Shown here: in pieces, positions 44,276-57,100 of the stretch
Layout: every line of letters begins with the position of its first letter
How positions within the stretch are numbered: the first letter of the stretch is position 1
From: Forficula auricularia
Taxonomy: Eukaryota > Arthropoda > Insecta > Dermaptera > Forficulidae
DNA: 64,000 bases
NCBI GenBank assembly: GCA_024734495.1
Contig: JALMQS010000070.1
Span: 10,512,572 to 10,576,571, forward strand
Reading direction: 5' to 3'
Notes under the pieces: model-generated
What the model saw: the letters and a program-made list of their open reading frames with translations, nothing else
Database searches by the model: none
Told to the model about the DNA's origin: nothing
Translations under genes and position numbers: made by a program

Positions 44276-45373
44276 CCATTTTAAGATGGTAAGCTTCGAA
44301 GGTTAACCCGGGTTAGTTGACCTAAGAGATGTAAGAGGGCAATACCTTCCATGAAATACCTCATTTACATAAATGCATAAATCTAAAATAAAAATTATGT
44401 TTCTCTATTTATATCCATTACCAACTAATTTGTTGAAAGCACCAAATTCTAGGGTTGTAACAGTTAATCAAAATCTTATGTGAAAGATTTTAGGGGTGAG
44501 GATACGCGCAGTGGGTAAGCCAGCTCCTGGGACAGTCGTGCATATTTTATTAAATTTATAATTTTCTCATTAATATTTCAAAGAATAATTAACATATTAA
44601 CGAGAATTGTTTTTGATCGCGCTTTTTAAACAAGATATATATCGTGAGACTACTGCTGGTTGAAGCTATTGGAGTCTGCTGAGTCTTAAGTCTGGACCAA
44701 GAGAGAATGAAAAAGATATGATCCATTTAGCTATAATCCAGCATCATTTCGCGTTTAGTCCGCATGACGCTTTTTTATATCAAACACTGATATGGATCAC
44801 CAAATGAATTTGAAATATTAATAAAAATATTATTTTCACTTAATATTTGACAAAAATCACCTGCTTTCAATTCGCGATCGAATCAAATACAGGAAACTTA
44901 TGATTCATATTTTATTAATTTATCCCGCTCCTGCGGATGCTAAAGATCCCCCGTTTATACAAAAAATATACTGATATTTTCATCTTTATCCAATTCAAAG
45001 TATTGGATGAAGGGTCGGCCCAGGCCCTTGTAGGATTGTGGGTAAATTCTGAGAGTGTGGCTGCGTGTACCTACTTGTCCGTTTCATATTTTCAAGCTTC
45101 CTGAAATATTATACTTTAAGAAAATTGAATTGAATTTTCTGAATAAATTTTCTAGAAATTACAAAAATTACAAAAACTCTTTGGTAGTCTGTAGTTGATT
45201 TTCTTGACTTCTGTTTGATAAACTCACCAATAAGGTAAATTATTAATAAAAGTGCCGTACCGGCACCCTCTGTAGCTTTATTCCGCATTCGTAGAGTGAT
45301 GGTAAGTAAAATAGCATTGTTAGACAAGCCTATGTTACCCATTCAAAATCGGGGAATACCCTTTCGATGATAC
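44276..45373. repeat. Tandem duplication, copy 1 (with insertion)
   Basis: From ccattttaagatggtaagct to ggggaatacccttt. Matches 45374-46111 throughout except for the FB1 insertion at 44554-44905 and small indels. Function unknown. Short minus-strand frames in both copies differ mostly at non-synonymous sites. Confidence 0.92.
44554..44905 (+). mobile_element. FB1 element, single-arm form
   Basis: One arm only (gagaattgtttttgatcgcg..., ...atatggatcaccaaatg) followed by the terminal hairpin cctgctttcaattcg/cgaatcaaatacagg. 13-bp duplications catattttattaa at 44541-44553 and 44906-44918. The second tandem copy has the empty site. Confidence 0.92.
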
Positions 45374-46111
45374 TCCATTTTAAAATGGTAAGCTTCGAAG
45401 GTTAACCAGTGTTAAGTGGGCTAAGAAATGAAAGAGGAAAATACCTCATTTACATAAATCCATAAATCTATAATAAAAATTATGTTTTTCTATTTATTTT
45501 CATTACCAACTGATTTGTTGAAAGCACCCAATTCTAGAGTTGTAACAGTTAATCAACATCTTATGTGTAAGACTTTAGGGGTGAGGATAAGCGCACTTGG
45601 GTAAGCCAGCTCCCGGGACAGTCGTTCATATTTTATTAATTTATACCGCTCCTGCGGATGCTAAAAATCACCCGCTTGTACACAAAATATACTCATACTT
45701 TCATCTTTATTCAATTCAAAGTATTAGATGTGAGGGTCGGCCCATGCACTTTTGGGTTCGTGGGGAAATTCTGTGAGTGAGGCCCATCTGCGTGTACCTA
45801 CTTGTCCGTTTCATATTTCCAAGCTTCCTGAAATATTATATCTTTAAGAAAATTTAATTGAATTTTCTGAATTAATATACATAAGGAATTTGCTAGAAAT
45901 TACAAAAAATGCAAAAACTCTTTGGTAGTCTGTAGTTGATTTTCTTGACTTCTGTTTGATAAACTCACCAATAAGATAAATTATTAATAAAAGTGCCGTA
46001 CCGGCAACCTCTGTAGTTTTATTCCGCATTCGTAGAGCGATGGTAAGTAAAATAGCATTGTTAGACAAGCTATGTTACACATTCAAAATCGGGGAATACC
46101 CTTTCGATGGT
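45374..46111. repeat. Tandem duplication, copy 2 (empty site)
   Basis: Uninterrupted copy, with cattcatattttattaattt-type empty site near 45625. Between Abl 3' end and TULP4 start. Confidence 0.92.
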
Positions 46112-48870
46112 ACATACCTTATATCACTTATTGGTTTCATTGAACAGTTTTTTGTTTTATAAATATTCTGTAAAAGAAAAAGAGTTTTATAATTAGTTCT
46201 AGAAATAATTAATTTAAAATCTATCTGAAAAATGAATATTTTCCTTTTTTACAAAAAAATTATGAAAAATATTTTAATTTATTATTAAGTTAATTAGTTA
46301 ATGTTATGATTTATCTTTTGTTTTATATCTAACCATTGCAAGACTAATTTTTCGATCTCATCATCTTAAGATGCCTCTAAATCTCAAAACTCAGAAACTG
46401 GGTCCACGTTTGATATAAAAGATAAAATTAATCATGAAAAAAATGAAGTGAATTCAATACTAGGGAAACATGCGAAACCTCTAGGGCATACCGAGTAAAA
46501 CTTGAATTTAATTCTTAAATACTAGCGCTACTTTTTAGATAATTACTACTTAAATACTTAGCGACAAAAGACGCAACCGGCAATACAGGTCGTTCCTTTG
46601 AATGCATATTTGCCACTCGCAGGCGACGCTGAGTCTTGCATTATATCAATGACTACTATACATGATAGACTGAATAAATTAATTAACCACTTAGCCAATT
46701 CAATGACTATTAACGAATACTAAATTATTTAATTATTAACGTCTGTGCACATAAATATTTATTTAACAAATATGTGAATTGCTTAATTATGGCGATTTTC
46801 CCTTTTAAGAATAAAAGCAATTCCAAAAATGAATGATTTTTTGTACACATAAAAATATTAATCATTACAGTAATATAACGTTGTGTTAATTTACTCAAAT
46901 AAACAATTTTATATCTCACAAGCAATACTGCCAATTTTATGTAAATTTACACCTATGTTTAATTTGGCGATTGGTTATCGTAGATATTTTTTTCGAAACC
47001 CAAAGTGACAATTCTACAAAATATCCAATATAAAATTTCATGTATAATTGCATGTTTGCGGAGCCATTTCCTCCTTAAAAATCAACCCGAGTCCATATTC
47101 GATTATCGGAGGTTCAATCTTCGGGACAAATTCATTATTTACCTAAGAACTTTCAAGGAACCGCTCGTTAGTAAAATTCTTTGTGAGTCTGGATTAGAAT
47201 AAAATTTCACTACTTTACAAACATATAATAAAGGAATAAGTTTCTAAGGTTGGCTCCTCTCGCTCGATAAGCATATCTGGCGCTCGGGTTCGATTCCAGA
47301 GGGAACAGTGGCTCCTTCAACGTGTGATTTAACTTATATAATTTTAATCCAAGGAAGCTTATTTTTTTCAATTAAATAGTTTATTGAACGACCTAGACTC
47401 ATAGATTGACTAGAACTTAAAGAGTTATTCCATCATCCATCGAAAGAATGAGCTTTTTTGAAGACACTTCACTGTTTTTTTATTATATAACTAAAATTTA
47501 AATATATTGTATATTGATAGATCAACAGACAACACCCGCTTTGATTTAGGTATTCATAAAAAATAAACAACTAAGTTATTCTCTAAAAAAAACCTTTTTA
47601 ATTTTATTGATTAAAAAAACTCCTTATATCTCTCATATATATGTAGTAGTCATCCAATAGTGCCTTAAGCCTAATAAACAATTTGTTTCTAATATTTAAA
47701 AAAAAAATTGTTTCAAATTTATCATGAAGGCATGAATAAATAACGTTCGGTAGGACCTAGTTTGTGAAAGTCTAATCGAGCGAAAGAAACTTGATTAACC
47801 AAGTACTTCAGGGTTGAACATTTTTGTTTTCATAAGCATTTTATAAAAAATAAAATATTCTTTATAATTATTCTATCATTTAGTTGATTAATGAGGGTGG
47901 TCCATTTTTATGCTAAAAACGTTTGGGGGAAAAAAGAGAAATGAGGACCCTACTTGTTTCTATATATATATATATATATAATTTTTTTATTAGATACTAG
48001 TGTTGTCATTGGTGCCCATTAATAACCTAATGAGGGGTGTTTAATTAATTAATCTTATCAATGGAAATTATTTTTCTGGGCCAGGTTTGTGTCAGCGCGT
48101 CCTAGATTCTAGTCGATTCGTAGCCCCTAACATTAGGATTCTCACCAATAATATACTTACAAATAAAAACATTGTTTCTGCAAAAACCAACGAGGAGTAG
48201 GAATCCACCTATTCTTCTTGCCTGCAAAGTAATAAAAAAAAAAATCTTAAATCCATTTAAAAATTTGTTCACTGAGCAGCTTCAGATCTTTTATATCGAA
48301 TAGGTAGGTATATTTTCTTCTTTTATTTTTGCTTTGATCAAAATAAATATTTTCAAAATTATTAGCTCTTAAATTTGTATTTGGAAACATCAGAGGAATG
48401 CTACGGCTAATTGCCCTCTCTCCTGCAGACGCCTATTTAGACAGTCGTTATAATAACTGTATGGCCGGGTTTTTCAAAGCCTTTTCCCGTGCAAAAATTC
48501 AAAAAATTTAATTATACAAATGTAAATAAAAATTAAGCAAAAAAAAAAACTTATTGCAAAATTAAAATTAAAAAAAAGTATATTATGTAAAAAATTCTAC
48601 TGGGATCCATTTAAAATGGCCCTTTTCTTTTTTCATTGTATTAAATTTAAGATACTATATTTCTTTTGGATTGTTAGAAGTAACTTTGTAATAAATTGTA
48701 TATATTTTTTTCTGGCTAATAAAAACATCCTCTTAAAACTAAAACTAAAACAGTCGTTATAATTTCTGGAGCCATTAGTAGTATTTTTTTATTTGAATTC
48801 TTGAATTACTTTAAATAATATAAATATTTTAAAATCATTAAGTAATATTTAAAAATATTATAGAAATATT
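46112..48870. other. Intergenic AT-rich DNA with repeat scraps
   Basis: A tRNA-like B box (CGGGTTCGATTCC) at 47280-47295 in plus orientation, and a possible Jockey/R1-type 3' fragment at 48380-48760 ending in tctggctaataaaaac. No gene recognised; a 65-residue plus frame at 47005 is unsupported. TULP4 5' UTR and promoter should lie in the lower end just above 43979 but show no clear motif. Confidence 0.4.
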
Positions 48871-49100
48871 CATCATCGTCATAGGGTTATCAGTCCCAAG
48901 ACTGGTTTAACGAAATTACTCATTTTTATATGACTCCCATCTTTGATTATTTAGGGTAAGTCATCTGATCTTCCCCATTTCTTTACCCTCTAAAATATCC
49001 CTTATCAATTCCCTCGTTGCTTAAGTCTTAAGGTGTGCAATATCATTTGAGTTCTTCTCTTCTTCAGATTCCTCCAGAGGGTTCTCTTTTCTCTAATTAT
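48870..49100 (-). mobile_element. RTE-type LINE 3' end
   Basis: Minus-strand equivalent of 38030-38270: (CAT)n start, ccaagactggtttaacg, tgatcttccccatttcttta, aaatatcccttatcaa. Confidence 0.75.
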
Positions 49101-50921
49101 TTCAAGAACAAAGTCAATTAATAAAATAAATAATAACAAAAAAAAAAAAAACTAGCAACCACAGAAACTAGTTTTTGCTAACTTATTTGAAATTGTAATT
49201 CATTTTTTGAAATCATTCTTTTTATACTAAAATAGATACAAATAATAAAAAGGTAATTAAAAAATAAATAAATATATATTTTCATAAATTTTTATATTTA
49301 AAGACGGATGTGTTTTTAATGCATGGGTTATTCTATGACTAATACATTCGTAATGATTCTACGAGTTTTTATTTTCGAATTTCATTATACAAACATTCAG
49401 ACACAATAACGAGACAACACAATAAACAGGATGGACAGTCTTACCTCATAATGTACAAAACCATGCAGTAATATACAATTGTAAAGAAAATCGGAAAAAT
49501 TATTTATAATAATTATAGTATACAATAAAAAATGCATTCATTAGTATTTTTAGGCTGATATTTATTCATAATATGGATGTCTTGAAGAAATATTATGAAA
49601 TGATGAGAATGTTTATTTTGCATTGATAAATATTTTTCCGGCTTTCTTGCACCTAATCAACTGATCCATCAGATCGCAATATCATAATTCTAGAAGCTCT
49701 TCTATATCATTTGAAAAATTCCTCTTCGTTATTTTAGTTAAATTTAAAAAATTATATATATACAGATATTTTAAAAATGATTTAAGAATTTTTGAAACAT
49801 GATTTAGAAGAGCTCATAGTAATAAAATAAATAATTATTAATTAAAATAATATTGAGCCATTTAAAAAATATAATTACTTTTACCAGTAAGTTTTTTTTA
49901 ATAAATACATAATGTGAAAAATAACATGAATTTAAATTTAAGAATAAAATGAGAAATAATTTTTCTGGATGATCAATTCAATGAAAGAAATGAAAAAGTT
50001 TTTTAAGGATTATCACTGGATATTTTTTGTTTAGAATATAAAAGATTATAATTAAAAGAAAAGAAAAGGAAGAAGAGAGAAAAAAGAAAATTAAGAATTT
50101 ATATATCTATATCGATATTTATGATACATATAGAAAGATAGATAAATATAAATATAGATATATAAAGAAAAAAATTAAATCAGACCAGATATATATTTAT
50201 ATAAAGTATATAAAAAGTAAAGCTTAAGAGTATAAATTTTAATAAGAAATATATAGATATATATTTATATATTTATTTATATATAAGTTGAGGAAAATTT
50301 TAAGGAAAATATCAATTAAAATCTTTGGATTTTATTTTACAAAATAAATTTATGTTTTGTTTTTAACAGTCAATATTTAAAAGCATTCATTCTTTTCATA
50401 TATACTATATTACGCTATTTTTATTTAATATTTATATAATACAATACAAGACTAGCATACAAGGGCAATATTAAAAAAAGTTTCATTCAGGCCATCTTCA
50501 TCCAATAGGAATATGTGTTATATTATTTATGCCATAATTTCGGTAAATCTTAGCTGTAGATAGATACACTTCCTAATTTCTTTCTTTAGCCTTGAGTATT
50601 GTAATGTTTTTTTTAACGGAATCTGGAAAATGCGCGTTATTTTTATCACTTTAACTATATTTAGCAATAAGTAATAATTCTGCTGGTCCCACACTTCAAT
50701 TTATGGCTTCAGCAGTGAGAAGCGTCCATAGAAAGAATTTTGATCTCTCAAAAGTTGATGGTATCACAGGGAGTCAAAGGAATCAAAGGTAGCATTTCTT
50801 ACTAAAAATATTCAGGCAAAATTTGTCATTTTGATTTGTTTATGAAAAAAAAATATCATTTGTGGAAATTAATAAGGAACATTGTAATTGGGTTGAGTGT
50901 TAGAGAAATGGAAAAGGAAGT
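49101..50921. other. Abl 3' flank (probable UTR), AT-rich
   Basis: Very AT-rich sequence downstream of the Abl stop, with purine-rich and (TATA)n blocks at about 50040-50290. Several possible polyadenylation hexamers occur, none decisive. Confidence 0.5.
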
Positions 50922-51188
50922 CTACCTCTGCACTGCATTCACCACGTCTTTAAGAGTGTTATGTAGATCATCGAGAAGTTGTCCACGAGCAGCATCTGCA
51001 GAGTTTCGGGAACCAGCAGATCGTAATTGTTGAGCTTGTTTTTCAAGTCGAGCTAACACTTCCCGGAATTGGAAACGAGCATGTGCAGGAGCAATTTTGT
51101 CCGCGTATCCTGAACATGTTGAGTGTAAAAGGCCTGCTTTGTCCGAAAGATTGAGCCACGAGCCAACGGAAACTCCACTCGACGAATT
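50922..51188 (-). CDS. Abl: Abl terminal coding exon: F-actin-binding domain
   Basis: 88 codons plus a TAG stop at 50924-50922, after the acceptor ttcag|AATTCG in phase 0. It begins NSSSGVSVGSWLNLSDKAGL, continues YADKIAPAHARFQFREVLAR and ends DVVNAVQR-stop. Length, helical character and the final arginine match the four-helix F-actin-binding domain that closes Abl proteins. This places the translation end of Abl 6.9 kb upstream of the TULP4 start on the same strand. Confidence 0.94.
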   Translation of the reverse strand, partial: NSSSGVSVGSWLNLSDKAGLLHSTCSGYADKIAPAHARFQFREVLARLEKQAQQLRSAGSRNSADAARGQLLDDLHNTLKDVVNAVQR

Positions 51189-54100
51189 CTGAAAGGGATA
51201 TTAGTACATGATAAAAACTATAAAAATGTAGTAAGTTTATAAATAAAATTGTAACGATATTTTTTACTTTATTCTCTTAGCAGGGACAAATTATTAAGTT
51301 TCTTGGAAAAATCACTAAAAGTGTCCTCTATAATGTAGAGTCTACATAATTCGATTTGCTATGAATAATTTTTCTTACAAGTTAGAAAGGTTGCATTTAA
51401 TCTCTTGAGTATTGAAATCAAGTGTCAATAAGCTTTCCATTGTGTTATATTCCCTTAAAGTGGAAAGAAAATTATTCTTATCTTAACGCTGACACAATCG
51501 CTAAAATTTATTTTTATTATCATTACCGTTCATAATTTGTATTAATTTGAAAGTTTATAATGGGAAAATAAGGACAAGTTTTTATATGTGACTTTTTTTA
51601 TTTATCAGCCAACGTTTCGTCGACTTTGACGACTTCTTCAGAGCTTCAAATATGTTCACATTCGTCTAAATTAAAGAAAATTTAGACGAATGTGTGGCAT
51701 GACTAATGAAGCCCTGAAGAAGTCGGCAAAGTTGACGAAACGTTGGCTGATAAATAAGTCACACATAAAAACTTGTCCTTATTTTCCCATTATAAACTTT
51801 CAAATTTATTTTTATTATCCAATAATTGTAAAGCCGAATAATTAAATATGTTCATAGATGATGAAAATGATGACATGGTTCAGCGAAAGATTATAATAAT
51901 TATAATTTAATACCTCCCAATTAATCATATCGCCCAAACCTGAAAAATATATAACATACTATTATTGTAATTAAATTAAAGAATAAAGAAAATAATTTTT
52001 TATTATAGACAAAAAGATCTATAATAAAAAACAAATATTTTCATTATTCTCTAATTTAATTACAATAATTGTATGTTAATAATAAAATTCTCTCATTAAA
52101 TTATAATAAAATATTAATTATTGTTAATTCAGTAGATGTTAGAGACTAAAAGGTTTTTTTTTTACTTTACCAACAGGTATGGTCAAGTATTGTAATCGTG
52201 TATGAAAAAAGTGGTTTTTTCCTTCTTTTTTTCGAAATATCTCAAAAATGGCTGGAACTATTTTGATTAAAAAAATTGAGCGAAACCATGGCATTTCGGT
52301 CTATAAAAAAGCTCTAATAAGTGAACATCGAAAAAATTACATTTTTCAAGATAATAATTGTTTTGTCAAAATGTCTGTTAGTCTGTGAGTTACCAAATTT
52401 TTGTGGACGAGCTAGCTCAAAAACTAGTGTGAATATCGAAACCAAATTTCACACGAAGTTTTGGTCCATTGAGATTAAGAACTGATTAGATTTTGGTGCA
52501 TATCAACCCTAAATTAAGGGGGGGTTAAAAAATTAAAAATCTAGGCCATTTGAGAAATTCAACCAAATTTTGTATACATAATCAGTGGGCCCCCAGGAGT
52601 CTAAAAATGCAAAAACTAACCCACTCCCATTCATGATTATAAAATTTTTTATTAATTATAAGTGAGGGGCCAGGTTGTATGGTAAAGTCAAGTGGATGGC
52701 CACATCAGAACATGTCAGGTTATTTTTTTATATAATGATATTTACTATGCAAGAATATGTTGTACCAAAAAAGTGCGAGCTCTGTAGGCCTGGTGGACGT
52801 AAATTTCAGAGATCGAGTCGAGTTGAAGGTACCTGTGGATGCGGGTTTTTAAAGACTGAATGTTAGGGTATATGTCGCCGAAAAGACGAACGCGGGAAGA
52901 GAGTTCCATTCTCTAGAAGCAATAGGAATAAACGTGCTGTAGAATGAGTTTTTTCAATATGAATGTATCTAATTTAATTGCGAAGGTGTATTGAATGTTT
53001 GAAAATCGTGTATTTCGTGTAAATGGGGCTTAAGGAGGTTCTTTCGCGACAATCCACACAAAAAGTTTTAGCCTCGTAACCACTCTATAAATATGAACGG
53101 AACTAAAATTTTAGGTTATGTTTTTTTAACGTGACTGTCCACTCACACTACGAAATCTCACACATATTTGCCGGATCGTTTCCAAGCCATTGTGCTTATA
53201 TCCCCTCCACTAAAAATAATCACCCAAATATGTTTTTTTTGTTTCTTATCAAAACTACGTGGTAAATAATTTCAATTTTTTTTCTAGTTACTCCGAATAT
53301 ATTATTCTAACAAATATTAGTTTTTCATCAAGATGGTGAAAGTCCTTCAATGAAAAAAAATAAAATAATGATCATATCCCCACCCTTTCCCTATCTACCC
53401 TATGTTAAAAATGTCATTTTTAATTGCAATTATTTCATGTTTGGTGTGGTAAATCGTCTTCAAATTTTAACAGTATGTGTATTATGCTTTTAATGACTTA
53501 TATTCCAAGTTTTAAAGACTTCTTGAATTTTTGCATTTGTGAAAGAACTACCTTAAGAGGGAATCAGTGATTTTATCTTGTCAGGCGAGATGCTTCTACC
53601 ATGGGCCAGAGAATCGAGGAATGATAGTTAATTCTGGATTTCCTAATAGGATCTGATAGCTCGTCTCTGAATTTTATCTAGCTCGACAAGAAAATGCTTG
53701 GAGTCTCCTCTCCATTGATGTGAGGCATATTCAAGGCAGTGACGATTTTGAGCAGTATAGGGTAAGAAGTTGAATGAATCAAATTAAAATTAGATTACTA
53801 GAAAGGTTTCCCAAATAAAATAATATATTTGTGAAACCTAGGTATTAATCTAATTTTAATAAATATGTTTCACCTCGAACATGCTCCGTTGCGTTGAGTG
53901 GACTTGAAAATATTTAATGTTAATAGTTTCTATTTTTATCATTTTTCTCGTCATCCAAGAATTAGTCCTTCAATACCTATATAGCCTACAACATCTATTG
54001 AAAAAATAATAATTAAAATTATAGAAAAAACTCTTCCAGTAATATTTTGATAATAAAGATTATTATTATTCAGTTCCATTATCAGTATTAGATGTGACGA

Positions 54101-57100
54101 ATCAGAGGAAAAAAGGAACAATTGAACACCGTGTTAAAACATGCGACCAGTAGTAAGCTGCATAAAATCACCATGCTATAAGTTGGCGGCAAATGTACAC
54201 AAATTATTGCAACCCTTTGTCGAAACGATTGAGTTTAACATAAAAAATTCAATAAATTTTGTGGAATTCATTCGTAAAGTAAAATTACCCAATAATTATA
54301 TAATGATATCACGATGTAATTTCGTTATTTACCAACATCCCGAAAGAATTAGTGATTGATGGGGGCGCGCACAAATGAAAATTATCAAATAACTCCTAAA
54401 CTATTAACCCTACGGCAAATTTTATTATAAGCAAAGTTGTAGGGGATGTGATTTCTGACATCTTTTGTTTAAAAAAAATTCCCCCCAAAAACCACCCAAG
54501 GGGTGGGGGGGGGGGGGTGTAAATTCTTGCCCTTGGAGCAAACTCAACCAAATTTTGTATACATAATCTGTGAGCCTCTAGAGAGCTAGAAATGCAAAAA
54601 CTGGGTGCATGGTGCGGGGGTGGGGGTGCTGGGTGAGTTTCGGGGCGAGTAGGGTGGGGGTGGGGTTCGTGGGTTGGGGTCTAGGGGCGTGGCCCCTGAC
54701 TAGCAAGAGGGCCGCCGAAGGCGGCTTGCAGCTAGTAGCAAATATAGTAATGAATTATGTTTTAAATAATTTACTTGTTACTCTTCCGTTTAGTGTATAG
54801 TTCCTAAAACTATACGTAGATAACACTATTTCGGCCATACCCGAAGATGAATGCAATGGTTTACTGGATTATTTAAATTGTTTCCATGAAAAAATACAAT
54901 TTTCTATGGAAAAGGAAGTAGATGGAAAATTATCTTTCCTGGATATAATTATATACAGAGAAGGCAATGGTGTTATGAAGAGAAACTGGTACATGAAACA
55001 GCGGAATTCAGGCAGAGTATTAAAGCTTTAATTCTAACCATCCGACAAAACAAAAATCTAGTGTTGTGCTAGGTTTACTGCATAGAGTCATTAAATTTAG
55101 TCACGAAGATTTTCATGAAGAGAATCTAAAGAAAGTGAGAGAGTTATTGAAAATAAATAATGACCCTTCATTCTTCATCTCCAAGTGCATTGAAAGATTT
55201 AATGGAATGCATAAAACTAAAAAAGTTGAGAATGAAGAAAATTTAAGGTATTTTAAATTCCCCTATATAAAGGGCTTGTCAGAAGCTATTTCTGGATGTT
55301 TTAAAAGAACATCTATAAAAGCTGCTTTCAACAACATAAAAACTATTGGCCAAGTATATACTAGATTAAAGGATAAGACAGAAACAATGAAATATTCAGA
55401 TTCTGATGAAGCCACAATAAATTGGCGAAACATTGCAATTGGTCGAATGTTTTAACACGGTGTTCAATTGTTCCTTGTTTTCTCTGATTTGTCACATCTA
55501 ATAAAGATTATAATAATATATAAAATTTGTATTATTTATACCAAGAAATAAACATCTAAACGATTCTAAAGACACTCAAATCTTTAAATAATTCTTATAT
55601 ATTTGTTATTTTTCTATTTCTCTTTTGTTTTACTATTTGTTAATAGAAGAGTTTAATTACCGGAGTTCTTAGTAATGAGAGTGATGTTTCCAAGGCTTGA
55701 GATATTTCCAAAACACTTTCCCTGTCTGCAGAATTTTGATTTCCACTGGAGGAGCGGGCGCTGGTGGCAACCGCTGCAGCAGCAGGACTCGGTGTTGCAT
55801 AAATGGCGGCTGTCGAAAGAACTTTTGACGGTTTTAGTGATTTTAAAGGAGGTTTATTTGGTACAGCGGGTTTATTATTTGATTCAGGAGAATTCCCAGC
55901 TGTGGAAATAGATTCAGCTCCTAAAGGAATGCTTCCTGTTCCCCCACTATTACTATTATGTTGTTCTTCTTTGGATTCCCAAAGCTTTTTTAAACTACTA
56001 ATACTGCCCGTACTTCGACGTTTATCTTCTCCATCTCCCAAAGAAGGCTCTATTCCTATGTCCCTTTTTAAATTTTCTTCAATTTCGTCAATAATATCAG
56101 AAATGTCTTCGGATTTTTCCGTTTTTTCTTCGTTTTCTTCATCATCTTTCTTTTTGTCAGGTTCACTTTTATCAACTTTTCGCAGCATAGCTTTAAAATC
56201 AATGATCGATCCAGTTATTTCTATATCTGGTCGTTCAGTTTTTTTCAATTGAACTTTGAATCCTTTATTTTCATTTGTTGTTGTATTTGATTTAGGAGGC
56301 TCGGTATTTCTTGAAACTTTCCGAAGAGTTGCTTTGAAATCAACCGGGGACATCATGGGACTATTCGTATTTGTATTGCGAGTGATAGATGTTTCTGGTT
56401 CCTTTTTCTCCATGGCCTCTGATAACTCGGTTACTAATTGCACGGCGGGGTCCATAGCGATCATGGCATCAGTAGTGGATGGTTTTTGTTCGAATGAAGG
56501 CGAATCACGTCGGGTTTTTGAATCGGCCCTTTCTTTAATTTCGGTTACCAATTTTAATTCCATCTCCTTCAGGCATTTGTTTACCTAAAAATTAAATACA
56601 TTGAATCACATTGTTTGTATTGTTTTAATTATAATATGAATTAAAATAATATTCAACTTTCATAATAAACTTAAGAAGTCTAAATACGTTGAGTCTATAT
56701 TGATATATGCTTTTGAGACATAGTTTTTAAATGGTTTTTTAGTTAACATCGGAAAACAAACGAAAGGAATGTATTTTTTTCGTATTCAAATTTTTTTTCT
56801 TGCATAATTAAACAAAATTAGATGGTTGCTTTTTTCCTAAGGTGTTTATAAGAATTGTTTTTGGATTGGAATTTCCACAAACAAGCATTTAATTTATACA
56901 TATTGAAAAATTATCTATCTGTTGGTAAAACGCAAAACAAGAGAAATATATATGTTTATACACACTGAAGCATGTATGTAAATTAATCAGTTCAAACATC
57001 TTACATCGATGTTTCTCAATAGTGATATAGACGATGATACTAGCTAAAATTATCAATAACATCGATACCCAAACAGTCACACACTAGTTTAGATTTTTGT

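Larger units (their letters stand above)
51522..51801. mobile_element. Hammerhead-bearing foldback element with 18-bp TSD
   Basis: Arms aatttgaaagtttataatgg... and inverse, loop around tttagacgaa/ttcgtctaaa. One hammerhead-like core per arm, on opposite strands. Bounded by the perfect 18-bp repeat aaatttatttttattatc at 51504-51521 and 51802-51819. In the last Abl intron, about 330 bp upstream of the final exon. Confidence 0.92.
54088..55500 (+). mobile_element. Penelope-like element remnant with inverted ends
   Basis: RT fragments RPVVSCIKSPCYKLAANVHK, FIRKVKLPNNYIMIS, then (after an insert) ANIVMNYVLNNLLVTLPFSV, FLKLYVDNTISAIPED (RT YVDD box, altered to YVDN), DGKLSFLDIIIYREGNG and HRVIKFSHEDFHEENLKKVR. 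The ends attagatgtgac...ttgaacaccgtgttaaaaca and inverse (55452-55503) form terminal inverted repeats of about 55 bp. Frames are broken. Confidence 0.88.

Noticed and set aside
45109..46068. Two related minus-strand frames (about 75 residues, LLLIIYLIGEFIKQ)
   Set aside because: They are in the tandem duplication. Differences between copies are mostly amino-acid-changing, there is no start context or splice support, and no known family was recognised.
55803..56588. Plus-strand open frames of 149 and 110 residues
   Set aside because: Antisense shadows of the Abl FKA-repeat exon; serine/phenylalanine-rich products without similarity.
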